NCBI GenBank assembly: GCA_963839095.1
Contig: CAWIUF010000043.1
Span: 42,404-106,403, forward strand
Direction of reading: 5' to 3'
DNA length: 64,000 nt
Source of the DNA: Palsa-504 sp963839095
GTDB lineage: Bacteria; Actinomycetota; Actinomycetes; Streptosporangiales; Streptosporangiaceae
The number at the start of each line of letters is the position of its first letter. The first letter of the stretch is position 1. Below the pieces are notes generated by a model. It was not told the origin of the DNA. It saw nothing but the letters and a program-made list of their open reading frames with translations, and did not search any database. Below, one piece after another: positions 17,438 through 26,255 of this stretch. The position numbers were made by a program, and so were the translations under genes.

Positions 17438-18562
17438 GCACCGAACGGGGTATCTTCCACGCCCCCGCGCACCCCCGTCAGCCGATCCAGCGTGGCCTCA
17501 GCCTCGGCCATCACGGTCGCGATCAGCTCCGCGCACGACGGCAGGTCATCGATCACCCCCGCCACCTGCCCCGATGACATCAGCCCCAGATCCGTCCGGC
17601 CCTCCACCATGGCCGCCCGCAGCAGCACTGGCGTATTCGCCGCCATCAGCACCTGCCCCCAGCTCAGCTCGCCGCCCCGCTGCCCCGTACCCCGCCGCAT
17701 GGCCCGCCCCTGCGCGACCATCTCCCGCCAGCTCATCCCCGACACCCCCCGGAACGCCGCCGCATTCCGCACCGACCGCACCAGCGTCGCCAGCCCCCCG
17801 CCACGTCTCCCGCCCCCGCCGCGCCCCGCGTTTCCCTCCAGATGGTCGACCATACGTCGTCCGCAGTACACGGTGCGGCACTCCGTCGACCCGCCGGGTC
17901 ACCACCGTGCCGTCCAGCCCCGCGTCCAGGTAGACCTGCTTGACCGCGTCGGCGACCGGGCTGTCGCTGGTCAGCAGGAACCGGGTGCCCATCGCGATCC
18001 CGGCCGCGCCCCAGGCCAGCGCCGCGACCAGACCCCGGCCGTCGAAGAACCCGCCGGCCGCGATCACCGGGATGTCCACCGCGGCCGCCAGCTGGGGGAT
18101 CAGCAGGCTGGTCGGTACCGCGCCGACGTGGCCGCCGCCCTCGCCGCCGGTCGCGATCACCGCGTCGATGCCCCACCCGGCCGCCTTCTCGGCATGCCGG
18201 CGCGCACCCACCGAGGCGATCGTGATCACCCCGGCTTCCTTCAACGTCGCGATCAGGTCCGGCTTCGGGGCCTGCGCGAACGAGGCGACGGGGACGTGAC
18301 CGGTGACGATGAGCCGGACTCGTTCGGCCGCATCGGGGGCGTCGGCCCGCAGGTTGACCCCGAACGGCGCGCTGGTACGGCCGGCCGTCTCGGTGATCGC
18401 GCTCTCCAGCTCGGCCAGGCTCATCGTGGCCGACGCGATCAGGCCCAGGCCGCCGGCGTTGGACGTCGCCGCGGCCAGCCGCGGCCCGGACACGTAGCCC
18501 ATGGCTGCTTGCACGAGGGGATAGCGGATGCCCAGCAGCCCGGTCAGGGCGGTAGCGATCAC
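17434..18562 (-). CDS. ipdC: IpdC-like flavin enzyme of steroid ring C/D degradation, one frame break
   Basis: NMO-fold FMN protein of about 370 residues. IpdC acts on 5-hydroxy-HIC-CoA-type intermediates before ring D opening. The start is GTG 18562 (IATALTGLLGIRYPLVQAAMGYVSGP). Key segments are GGLGLIASATMSLAELE, ATGGEGGGHVGAVPTSLLIPQL (catalytic/FMN loop), PVIAAGGFFDGRGLVAAL and AAGIAMGTRFLLTSDSPV. Near 17870 the frame moves, after which a normal C-terminus continues (VDHLEGNAG... RLTGVRGGVEDTPFGA). The GTGA overlap with ipdB shows translational coupling. The order echA20-ipdA-ipdB-ipdC equals Mtb Rv3550-Rv3553. Confidence 0.9.
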
Positions 18563-19267
18563 CCGAGTTCGCGCTCCCGCGCCCCGGCCGGGTCGAGCCG
18601 CTCGCGGATCAGCCCGAGCTCGTCGCCCGTGGGCGCGCGGGTCACCGGCACCTCGTCCGGGACGGCGAGCGGGAACCCGGTCGCCGCCACCACCTCCGCG
18701 ACCTCCACGCCCGGATGAACCGAACGCAGCCGCATCACCCTCTCCCCGGAATCGAGTCCGAAGTCCAGCACGGCCAGGTTCGTCACCACCAGCCGCAGCT
18801 CGCACGCGCCGCGGTCGTAGCCCACCCCGCTGACCATGTCCACCCGGGGCGTGAACACCCGCGGCGAGTGCCGCGGAACCCAGTAGCTGACCGGGTGGTT
18901 CACCGTGTTGCCGGGGGCGCCGCGCACCCCGAGCAGCTGCGCCTTCGGCCGCTTCCAGTCGCCGATGGCCGAGATGTTCTGGTTCCCGTGCCGGTCGATC
19001 TGCGCCGCGCCCATCATCACGTGCCGGCGCCCGGCCGCCAGCATCGTGAACACCGCGCGGTACGGCATCCAGCCCTCGATCTCGCCGTCGGCGTCGATGA
19101 GGTAGGCCTCGCCGTCGGTGAGCAGCAGCTCCGGGCTCGAACGTGAGCCGGGCCAGCCGGGCCCCCAGCGACGGGATCACCCCCATCGGGCTGGCCAGGA
19201 TGGCGCCGTCCCCGCGCCACGCCTCGGCGCAGGCCGCGACGCAGACCTCGGCTCGGGTAGCGCTCAC
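18559..19267 (-). CDS. ipdB: IpdB-like beta subunit of COCHEA-CoA hydrolase, one frame break
   Basis: About 235 residues of class I CoA-transferase fold. IpdAB opens the last steroid ring (ring C) of COCHEA-CoA by hydrolysis rather than CoA transfer. GTG 19267 opens SATRAEVCVAACAEAWRGDGAILASPMGVIPSLGARLARL. The frame changes near 19145 and the protein then continues LLLTDGEAYLIDADG, PYRAVFTMLAAGRRHVMMGAAQIDRHGN and FTPRVDMVSGVGYDRGACELRLVVTN. It overlaps ipdA upstream and ipdC downstream by GTGA junctions, consistent with stoichiometric expression. Confidence 0.9.
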
Positions 19268-20091
19268 CGGACCGCCTCCTGGTACGCGGCCTCGTCGCCG
19301 GCCAGGTAGGTGTTCGCGAACTCTTTCCACTGCGCGGGGTCGGCGGCGGCCCTGGCGTACCGGGCCTGGAATGCCTCGTCGCGGCCGTAGTCCGGGACGC
19401 AGCTGGTGAAGTGCGCGCCGTTCGGCGTCTCCGTCACGCCGTGCACCATGGCCCGGTTGAGCAGCATGGTCGGCGGCGGTCCCGCCAGCCGGGGCACGAT
19501 CTGCTCGCAGGAGACGTAGGCGCGCTCGGCGGCCAGGCAGAACAGGTCGTCGAAGTAGGGATCGGGGCCCAGGTACTGCGCGTTGCCGCCGGCGTCGGCC
19601 CGGTTCATGTGGACCAGCGCGACGTCCAGCCGCAGCGCGGGCACCGCGACCAGTTCCTCGCCGAGGCCGAACGGGTCGCCGTAGGGGGAGCGGACCGTGC
19701 GCAGCCCGGGGTTGACCTCGAGCACGCCCGAGCCGAGCCCGGCCCGGATCGGCAGGAACGGCAGCCGGTGGGCGGCGGCGAGCAGGCCCCAGTGCAGCAT
19801 GCCCTCGTCGAGCTCGGTCAGCTCGACCGTGCCGTCCTGCCGGGCCCGCCGGAAATGCGGCTCGAGCGCGATCGAGTCCAGCGACGCGAACCCGGTGACG
19901 ACCCGCGTGGCCTGCCCGGACGCCACCAGCAGGCCGACGTCGGGACCCGCGTAGGACACCACCGTGAGGTTCTTCAGCGGCGACCGCAGGATCGCCCGCA
20001 CCAGCGCCATCGGCTTGCGCCGCGACCCCCAGCCGCCGATCCCGATCGTCATCCCGTCCCTGAGCTCGGCGACGATCTCCTCGGGGGTCAC
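19264..20091 (-). CDS. ipdA: IpdA-like alpha subunit of COCHEA-CoA hydrolase
   Basis: 275 residues, intact, start GTG 20091. CoA-transferase alpha fold with ELRDGMTIGIGGWGSRRKPMALVRAI at the N-terminus, PDVGLLVASGQATRVVTGFASLD, a central MLHWGLLAAAHRLPFLPIRAGLGSGVL segment and AYVSCEQIVPRLAG. In IpdAB the transferase glutamate is lost and the enzyme acts as a retro-Claisen-type hydrolase. The start overlaps the echA20 stop (GTGA). Homology to Mtb Rv3551 is supported by the conserved four-gene order. Confidence 0.92.
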   Translation of the reverse strand: MTPEEIVAELRDGMTIGIGGWGSRRKPMALVRAILRSPLKNLTVVSYAGPDVGLLVASGQATRVVTGFASLDSIALEPHFRRARQDGTVELTELDEGMLHWGLLAAAHRLPFLPIRAGLGSGVLEVNPGLRTVRSPYGDPFGLGEELVAVPALRLDVALVHMNRADAGGNAQYLGPDPYFDDLFCLAAERAYVSCEQIVPRLAGPPPTMLLNRAMVHGVTETPNGAHFTSCVPDYGRDEAFQARYARAAADPAQWKEFANTYLAGDEAAYQEAVR

Positions 20092-20837
20092 TGCTGCTGC
20101 GTCCCGTCCACGAAGGCCTGGCGGGCCTTGTCGCCGGCGCCGCCCAGCGTCAGCTCGAAGGTGAAGCCCTGCTCGAAGCGGTAGGACCGCTTGACGTCGA
20201 CCGGGTCGATGCCGTTCAGCGACTGCTTGGCCAGCCTGATGACCTGCGGGTCCTTGTCCGCGATCTCTGCCGCCAGGGCGCGCGCCTGGTCGCGCAGCTC
20301 CGCCCGCGGCACCACCTCGAGCACGGTGCCGAAGGCGAGCAGCTGGCCGGCGCTGACGGTCCGGCAGGTGTACACCATGGCCCGCATCAGCGGCTGCGGC
20401 ACCAGCCGGGCCAGGTGCGTGGCCGCGCCCAGCGCTCCCCGGTCCACCTCGGGCAGCCCGAACGTCGCGTCATCGGACGCCACCACGATGTCCGCGTTGC
20501 CGGCCAGCCCGACCCCGCCGCCCAGGCAGAAGCCGTGCACCGCGGCGATCACCGGTACCGGGCAGTCGTACACCGCGGCGAACGCCGCCGCGCACCCCGC
20601 GTTCGCCCCGAGCAGCGCGTCGTTGCCCGCGGTCCGCTGCATCTCCTTGATGTCCACCCCGGCGCAGAACCCGCGCCCCTCGGCCGCGAGCACCACTACC
20701 CGCGTATCCGGGTCGGCGCCCGTCGCGTCGAGCGCCGCCGCCAGGTCGTACCACCCCCGCACCGGCAGCGCGTTGACCGGCGGGAAATCAATCACCACCT
20801 CGGCGATCCCATCCGCCACGCCAACCTCGACGCTCAC
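20088..20837 (-). CDS. echA20: EchA20-like crotonase (steroid ring D hydrolase)
   Basis: 249 residues, intact, start GTG 20837. EchA20 hydrolyses ring D of HIEC-CoA in the HIP (C/D ring) pathway. Crotonase signatures are EGRGFCAGVDIKEMQ and AAVHGFCLGGGVGLAGNADIVVAS (oxyanion hole), then TFGLPEVDRGALGAATHLARLVP. The C-terminus VKRSYRFEQGFTFELTLGG matches the Rv3550 type. It is the first gene of the ipd operon. Upstream lies a 270-bp divergent region with two large inverted repeats but no KstR-type operator. Confidence 0.9.
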   Translation of the reverse strand: MSVEVGVADGIAEVVIDFPPVNALPVRGWYDLAAALDATGADPDTRVVVLAAEGRGFCAGVDIKEMQRTAGNDALLGANAGCAAAFAAVYDCPVPVIAAVHGFCLGGGVGLAGNADIVVASDDATFGLPEVDRGALGAATHLARLVPQPLMRAMVYTCRTVSAGQLLAFGTVLEVVPRAELRDQARALAAEIADKDPQVIRLAKQSLNGIDPVDVKRSYRFEQGFTFELTLGGAGDKARQAFVDGTQQQ

Positions 20838-20893
20838 GGCAACCCCGCCGTCCGCCCGCCCACCCGCCTCGTGATGAACGTCGAGCCCGATCC

Positions 20894-20934
20894 TTCGTCA
20901 GTTGTCGGTCGCTATAACGACCGAAACTGACGAA
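20894..20934. repeat. Long inverted repeat IR1 in echA20/SDR divergent promoter region
   Basis: 41-bp near-palindrome. The 10-bp outer arms TTCGTCAGTT/AACTGACGAA are perfect and the inner arms GTCGGTCG/CGACCGAA differ by one pair. The apex is CTATAA. Arms total about 18 bp. It could be an operator, an RNA hairpin or a small mobile palindrome. Confidence 0.85.
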
Positions 20935-20998
20935 AAAGCCGCGCTCCGCGCCCGCGCCGCCTGCCTGCTCATGCGCACCGTCGCCGTCTCGCACCGGT

Positions 20999-21044
20999 TT
21001 TGTCTGCAGTTTCGGGGGTTATAACACCCGAAACCGCAGACAAA
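20999..21044. repeat. Long inverted repeat IR2, same architecture as IR1
   Basis: 46-bp palindrome with 20-bp arms from TTTGTCTGC to GCAGACAAA. There are two mismatched pairs and a TTATAA apex. It shares with IR1 the apex TATAA, CCCGAAAC/ACCGAAAC-like inner arms and a position between divergent sterol genes, but the outer arm sequence differs. Confidence 0.85.
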
Positions 21045-21107
21045 GCAGCTCCGCATGCCTCGCTTCCCGACCTAGCGTTTGCTTGGTCGTGAGCCTAACA
21101 TGGCGCC

Positions 21108-21904
21108 ATGCGAGGCGTCGACCAACCCTTTCCCGGCCAGCTGCTCGCCGCTTCGCCGGGTCGTCGTAACCGGCGGCACGCGCGGCATCGGCGCGGGTAT
21201 CGCGCGGGCCTTCCTGCGCTCCGGCGGGCAGGTCCTCGTCTGCGGCCGGACCGAGCCCGCCGCCTTGCCAGCCGCGGACGGTCGGCAAGCCCTGTTCACC
21301 CAGGAAGACGTCCGTGACCCCGAGCAGGCGCGGCAGCTCATCGCGACCGCGGCGGACCGCTTCGGCGGCGTCGACGTGGTGATCAGCAACGCGGGCGGTT
21401 CCCCGGAGGCCGCGGCCGCCACCGCCTCGCCCCGGTTCCACGCCAAGATCATCGAGCTGAACCTGATCGCCCCGCTGCACGTCGCGCAGGCCGCCAACGA
21501 GGTGATGCAGGCCCAGCCCGGCGGCGGCGTCGATCATCATGATCGGCAGCGTGAGCGGCAGCCGCCCCTCGCCCGGCACCGCCGCCTACGGCGCCGCCAA
21601 AGCCGGCCTGCACCACCTGGTCACCAGCCTGGCCATCGAATGGGGTCCCCAGGTCCGGATCAACACCGTGGCCCCCGGCTTCGTCGCCACCGAGGACCCC
21701 GCGGAGCACTACGGCGACGCAGAAACCGCCGCCGCCATCGCCGCCACCGTGCCGCTGGGCCGGATGGCCACCCCCGACGACGTGGCCGCCGCCTGCCTGT
21801 TCCTGGCCTCACCCCCGGCCGCCTACGTCAGCGGCGCCTGCCTGACCCTGCACGGCGGCGGCGAGCGCCCCGCCTTCCACTCCGTCCGCCCGCCCGGCCC
21901 GTGA
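21108..21904 (+). CDS. SDR oxidoreductase of the sterol C/D-ring cluster (Rv3549c-like), two frame breaks
   Basis: About 265-residue classical short-chain dehydrogenase. The NAD-binding motif is RRVVVTGGTRGIGAG. VVISNAGG follows, then PRFHAKIIELNLIAPLHVAQ, the catalytic Ser in IIMIGSVSGS, YGAAKAG (YxxxK) and the C-terminal GACLTLHGGGE. Frame changes occur near 21150, between MRGVDQPFPGQLLA and RRVVV, and near 21525, before IIMIGS. ATG 21108 is preferred because its N-terminus fits SDR spacing. Similarity is to Rv3549c, which sits next to echA20 in Mtb as here. The substrate is probably a hydroxyacyl-CoA of the HIP pathway; that is inference. Confidence 0.82.
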
Positions 21905-21923
21905 CAGCCAGCAGGACCGCGGG

Positions 21924-22256
21924 TCAGGCCGCCGGCTCGGCCTTCTTGCTCCCTGGCGCCGCCGCAGAAGCTGCAGCCGGCGCCGCCGCCGCAGCAGCCG
22001 CGGCCGCCGCTGCCGCGGCCTGGTTGCGGACAGCCCGGAAGCGCTGCTGCGCACCCTGCTTGGTGAGCCCGTAGCACGCGCCGATCTCGATCCAGGTGGC
22101 GCCCGCCTGACGGGCGGCCTCGACCTGGGCGGCCTCTAGTTCCTCGGCCGCCTCGCGCAGCCGCCGGGCGGCTTCGAGCCGGCTCATGGGACCGTCGGCA
22201 GCGTCAAGAGCGACGAGCGCGGCGGAGATCCGCTTGACAGGATTCTTGGAAGCCAC
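21924..22256 (-). CDS. Small helix-turn-helix protein with poly-Ala/Lys tail
   Basis: 110 residues. An N-terminal coiled helix (ARRLREAAEELEAAQVEAARQAGATW) leads into a sigma-70-region-4-like HTH (IEIGACYGLTKQGAQQRFRAVRN, about residues 57-78). A run of 13 alanines and a PAAASAAAPGSKKAEPAA tail follow. The tail resembles histone-like tails of actinobacterial DNA-binding proteins. It is divergent from a tiny Lys-rich ORF across an 88-bp region holding an 11-bp-phased operator array, so autoregulation is plausible. The family function is unknown. Confidence 0.72.
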   Translation of the reverse strand: MASKNPVKRISAALVALDAADGPMSRLEAARRLREAAEELEAAQVEAARQAGATWIEIGACYGLTKQGAQQRFRAVRNQAAAAAAAAAAAAAPAAASAAAPGSKKAEPAA

Positions 22257-22285
22257 CAGCTCAGCCTAGTCGACAACCGCCTCCG

Positions 22286-22324
22286 GTCAATGATACGTTG
22301 ACGCGCGGTCAACATTTCGTTGAC
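22286..22324. promoter_or_regulatory. 11-bp-phased array of alternating GTCAA/GTTGAC half-sites
   Basis: GTCAA at 22286, GTTGAC at 22297, GTCAAC at 22308 and GTTGAC at 22319. Successive starts are exactly 11 bp apart and orientation alternates, so all face one side of the helix. It lies between the HTH gene start (22256, minus) and the Lys-rich gene start (22345, plus). The last GTTGAC could also be part of a -35 element. Confidence 0.7.
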
Positions 22325-22344
22325 CTTCTGAACTCGGAGGCGAG

Positions 22345-22422
22345 GTGAGCGGCATGGCCAAGAAGAGCAAGAAGGACAAGAAGGGCAAGAAGAAGGGCAA
22401 CAAGGGAACGAAGAAGAAGTAA
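22345..22422 (+). CDS. 25-residue lysine-rich microprotein
   Basis: GTG 22345 or internal ATG 22354, with GGAGG at 22336-22340. From the ATG the product is 22 residues, 13 of them Lys, with only K, G, S, D, N, T and A otherwise. It ends at TAA 22420-22422, followed by a strong hairpin. RBS, start, stop and terminator-like hairpin together support a real gene despite its size. Very small basic proteins of this kind include ribosomal bL37 of mycobacteria and nucleic-acid-binding peptides, but I do not recognise this one. Its divergent partner encodes a DNA-binding protein. Confidence 0.6.
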   Translation: MSGMAKKSKKDKKGKKKGNKGTKKK

Positions 22423-22431
22423 GGGTTCCCG

Positions 22432-22475
22432 GCCTGGACGGCGGCGGTCCAGCTGCGTACCGCCCCCGTCCAGGC
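22432..22475. terminator. Stem-loop terminator between convergent genes
   Basis: GCCTGGACGG-C-GGCGGT, a 10-nt loop, then ACCGCC-C-CCGTCCAGGC. The 16 pairs are interrupted by one C/C mismatch. It sits 10 bp after the Lys-rich ORF and 42 bp from the convergent ABC permease stop. There is no U tract, as usual in high-GC actinobacteria. Confidence 0.75.
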
Positions 22476-22517
22476 GCCCGGGCCGGATGGCGATGGCCCG
22501 ACGAGATGATGGAGCCG

Positions 22518-23739
22518 CTAGCCGAGCCGCAGGGCCTCGGCCGGGACCAGGCGCGCCGCGCGCCAGCGCCGGGTACAGGCCCGCCACCGCCCCGGTCGCC
22601 ACAGCGACGCCGGCCGCGCCGAGCAGCACCGGCACCGGCACCACGGCGTCCCAGTGCCGCGCCGACGCGTAGACGGTGGTGGCGAACCCGCCGAGGACCG
22701 CCCCGGCCAGCGCCCCCGCAGCCGGCCAGCACGGTCGCCTCGGCGGCGAACTGGACCGCCACGTGGAGCCGCCGGGCGCCGAGCGCCCGCCGCAGCCCGA
22801 TCTCGCCGCGCCGTTCCAGCACCGCGATGACCATGACGTTGGCGATGCCGATGCCGCCGACCAGCAGCGCGACCGCGCCGAGGGCGAGGAACAGGCCGCT
22901 GAACGCGGCGGTGGCGTCGGCCCGGGCGGTCAGCGCGGTGACCGGGTTGGCCACCGACACGTCCTGCGGCGCGGCCGGGTCCGCGGTGGCGGGCAGGACG
23001 GCGGCGACCGCGGCGATGCTCGCCGGGTCGGCCCGCACGTAGATCTGAACCGGCGCCGCGGTGGCGTGCAGCAGCCGCTGCGCCACCGGGTACCCGATCA
23101 GCGCCGTCCGGTCGAGCTCGGGGGCCAGCGGAACCGGCCGCATGATCCCGATGACGCTGAACCACCGCTGGCCGAGCCAGACCTGGGCCGTGCCGTCGGC
23201 GCGGTCCACGCCCAGCGCGGCGGCCGCGTCCGCGCCCAGGACCACGGCCGGGTACCGTGCGGTGGCGGCGTCGAGGAAGGTCGCCCTGAGCCATCCGGCC
23301 CTGCAGGGTGCGCAGCAGGCCGAGTGCCGGCCGAGTACACGGTGATCGCGTTGGTGTTCGCGGCGGAGATGCGGTCGTTCCGGTACACGTTCGCGTTCAC
23401 GTCGCCGATGGCCGACACGCCGGTGACCGGGCCGATCCGGGCCGCCATGGCGGGTGCCTGGGGCGGCAGCGTGGCCGCCTGCCCGTTGTCCGACTGGCCC
23501 GGGGTCACGGTGAGCAGGTTGGTCCCGAGCGCGTCGATCTGCGCCACCAGCTGGGCCCGGCTGGAGCTGGAGATGCCGAGCACCGCCACCATGGTGGCGA
23601 TGCCGAGGGCGACGCCGACGGCGGACAGCACGGCCCGGGCGGGCCGGGCGGCCAGGCCGAGGACCGCGAGCGAGCCCGACGTCGGCCGCTCGCGTCGCCG
23701 TGCTGCCGCGGCCGATGATGCCGAACGGGTCATCCTCAT
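22518..23739 (-). CDS. MacB/FtsX-like ABC transporter permease, frame-broken
   Basis: About 400-residue membrane protein. An N-terminal TM helix (ARAVLSAVGVALGIATMVAVLGIS) is followed by a periplasmic MacB-type domain (SSRAQLVAQIDALGTNLLTV, WFSVIGIMRPV). The FtsX TM domain follows (ATAAFSGLFLALGAVALLVGGIGIANVMVIAVLERRGEIGLRRALGA), with a last TM segment and the terminal LVPAEALRLG. Frames change near 23300, 22725 and 22560. ATG 23739 overlaps the ATPase stop (ATGA). With the ATPase and adaptor it forms a tripartite MacAB-like exporter of unknown substrate (antimicrobial peptides or lipids are typical). Confidence 0.8.
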
Positions 23740-24429
23740 CCGCCCCGCTGTCGTGCTCGACGCGCCCGTCGCGCAGGCGGATCACCCGGCCCGCGGCCTG
23801 CGCGATCTCCTGGTTGTGGGTCACCACGAGGATCGTCGTCCCGCGCCGGTTCAGCTCGGCGAGCAGGGCGAGGATGCCCGCCCCGGTCGCCGAGTCCAGG
23901 CTGCCGGTCGGCTCGTCGGCCAAGATGATGGCCGGCCGCCCGACCAGGGCCCGGGCGATGGCCACGCGCTGGCACTCGCCGCCGGACAGCTCGGCCGGGC
24001 GGTGGCCGGCCCGGTCGGCCAGCCCGACCTCGGCCAGCGCGTCGGCGGCGGCCTGGCGCCGCCGCGCCGCGGGCACGCCCCGGTACAGCAGGCCGGCCGC
24101 CACGTTGCCGAGCGCGGTCAGGCCGGGCATCAGGAAGAACTGCTGGAACACGAACCCGATCCGCGTCCGCCCGGACGCCCGGACAGGGCGTGGTCGGGCA
24201 GGCCGTCCACGGCCAGCCCGGCCACCCGGACGCGGCCCGCGGTCGGGCGTTCCAGCGTGCCCGCGATGGCCAGCATGGTCGACTTGCCCGACCCGGACGG
24301 GCCCACGATCGCGGCGAACTCGCCGGCCCCGATCGTGACCGTCACCGATCGCAGCGCGGCCACCGGCGGCGATCCCGGGTGTTCCTTCGTCACCCCGGTC
24401 GAGCTCAGAGCGCTCACGGTGCCGTTCAC
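23736..24429 (-). CDS. MacB-type ABC transporter ATPase, frame-broken
   Basis: About 230 residues. Walker A is GPSGSGKST (residues about 41-49), the Q-loop region IGFVFQQFFLMPGLTALGNV, the signature LSGGECQRVAIARAL, Walker B IILADEPTGSLD and the H-loop VVTHNQE. LolD/MacB-type members pair with FtsX-like permeases and use ATP for mechanotransmission to a periplasmic adaptor. GTG 24429 overlaps the adaptor stop (GTGA). The frame changes near 24165. A second break near the 3-prime end is needed to reach TGA at 23736-23738, which overlaps the permease ATG. Confidence 0.85.
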
Positions 24430-25456
24430 TGGGCCACCACCACCTTGGTGCCCGCCGCGATGCCCGGCCCGCTGACCTGGACCTGGCCGCCGGCGAACAG
24501 CCCGGTGGTCACGCCGACGAGGTGGCGGCCGCCGGACGGCGTGACCACCTCCACGGCCGTAGCCGCCGCCCGCCAGCGCGAGCAGGGCGGTGACCGGGAC
24601 GGCCAGCACGCCGCGCGCCGCCTGGACCGCCAGGGACACCTGGACCTGGACGTTCACGCCGGTGCCGGTGGCCCGCGGCTGCCCGGGCGTCACCGTGAGC
24701 TGGCCCGGCCCCACGGCGGTAATCCGGCCCGGGGTGCTGGCCTGGGACGGCAGGACGATCGAGACGGCCTCGCCGACGCTGGCCGGCGGCAGGTTCGGGT
24801 TCAGCGGGACCGTGACGGTCCGCTGGGCCGTCGTCACCTGGTACGGCTGCTGGCCGCCCGAGGCGCCCTCGCCCGCCGCGACGTTCATCCGGCCGACCAG
24901 GACCGCGCCCGGCAGGAAGATCACCTGGCCGAGCGGGATCAGCCCGGTCACGGTCAGGCCGCGGGCGGCCTGCCAGCGCTCCACGGCATCCGCGGTGAGC
25001 AGGTCGTAGTGGCCGGTCGGCGTGGTGAGCAGCCCCGTCGGCGAAGTGCCCGGCGATCAGGTCGGCCTGCAGCTGCCGGACATCGGGGCCGCCGGTCATG
25101 CCGAGCTCGAACGGCCGCCACGCGGGCGTGGCCCCGGCCATCAGCGTGACCGGGGTGTCGTCCACCCGGTACAGCACGCCCCCGGGCCGGACCGCGGCGC
25201 CCGGCCGCGGCAGCCAGGTGTAGGTCCCGGCAGCTGGTTGACCACCGGGCGGGCCGCCGCGTAGCCGAGGGTCCCGCCGGTCAGCGCGGTGGCGACCAGG
25301 TCGGTCCGCACGACCGCGGCCGTGGCCGGCCGCGGCTGGGCCGCGGCGGCGGGTGCGGCGGCGTGGCCGCCCCGGACCGATACGGTCACCACCGCGCCGG
25401 CCAGGGCGGCCGCCGCCAGCAGGGCCGGCAGCGCCCCGCGCCGCGGGGCGCCTCAC
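24426..25456 (-). CDS. Membrane-fusion adaptor with peptidoglycan-binding motif, frame-broken
   Basis: About 340 residues. An N-terminal TM/signal (ALPALLAAAALAGAVVTVSV) is followed by RTDLVATALTGGTLGY (barrel strand) and a PG_binding_1-like helix (GPDVRQLQADL... VERWQAARGLTVTG). The adaptor beta-barrel follows (GLIPLGQVIFLPGAVLVGRMNVAAGE, SLAVQAARGVLAVPVTALLAL) and the end is SGPGIAAGTKVVVAQ. Frames change near 25230, 25040 and 24570. The probable start is GTG at 25456, overlapping the lipoprotein stop, but a frame problem right after it makes this uncertain. It links the inner-membrane ABC unit to the cell wall. Confidence 0.75.
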
Positions 25457-26038
25457 GGGCCGGTCCCGTCGTCGTGCACGTCCGCGGGCAGGAGGTGGCG
25501 GCAGGCCTGGTCGGCCGCCCGGAACTGCGGTGAGTAGCGGCCGAAGTCGCTGCTGATGCCGGGCACGCTGCCCAGGCTCAGCGCGCCGGCCGGCGTCGGG
25601 TCGAGCATGCCGATGTCGTGGCTGCGCATGCACTGCGCGTACCTGGTCAGCGCGGCCAGCTCCGCGGCGGCCGGCGCCGGCTGCCCGGCCGCCTTCTGCT
25701 CCGCGATGGCCGCGATGAAGTGGTCGCAGGCCGCGTAGGCCGCGGCGGTGGCCGAGTCCCGGGTCGGCAGGTCCAGGGTGAGGCCCGCGTGCCCGGGCCG
25801 GTGGTACGGATCGGACATCTGGACCCCGTGGCTGCGCATGCACCGGGTGAAGCTGACCATGTCCTGGTCGCTCTGCTGCTGGGTGAGCGGCTGGCCCGCC
25901 GAGGCGCTGCCGCCGTGGCCGGGCAGGCTGGCCACGGCCGAGCTGGCCTGGCCGCCTCCCGAGGAGCAGCCGGCCAGGAGCATCCCGGCGAGCACCCGCC
26001 AGGAGCACCCCGGCCGGGAACCGCGGACGATAACGCAT
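25453..26038 (-). CDS. Secreted lipoprotein with two CMRSHG-type repeats, one frame break
   Basis: About 195 residues from ATG 26038, preceded by GGAGGTCCTC. A lipobox LLAGC sits at the end of a signal peptide, which a frame change near 25995 splits. The mature part has two related units, FTRCMRSHGVQMSDP and YAQCMRSHDIGMLDP, each with a conserved Cys. Such CMR-motif lipoproteins commonly stand next to PG-binding adaptor/MacB operons in actinobacteria. It is first in the operon lipoprotein-adaptor-ATPase-permease and divergent from the response regulator, which probably controls it. Confidence 0.75.
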
Positions 26039-26255
26039 GAGGACCTCCAATGCTGCCGGCACCCCGCCGGTCATCAGCAGTGGTACACGGCCGGCCGTCA
26101 CACCCAGGATCACAGCCGACGCGCTCCCGGCCCGCCGCCCGGCCGCCGGGTAACGCCAGGTCGCGGCCGGCCGGCCGCCTGGCTCGGTCCGGGCCGCCTC
26201 GCTTCCGGCCCGGCTTGTGATGCCGGTGTGATCCCGGCTGGGGCACGATGGCGGC

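Noticed and set aside
22676..24475. 599-codon plus-strand ORF across the ABC transporter genes
   Set aside because: ATPase and permease motifs are all on the minus strand; this frame has none.
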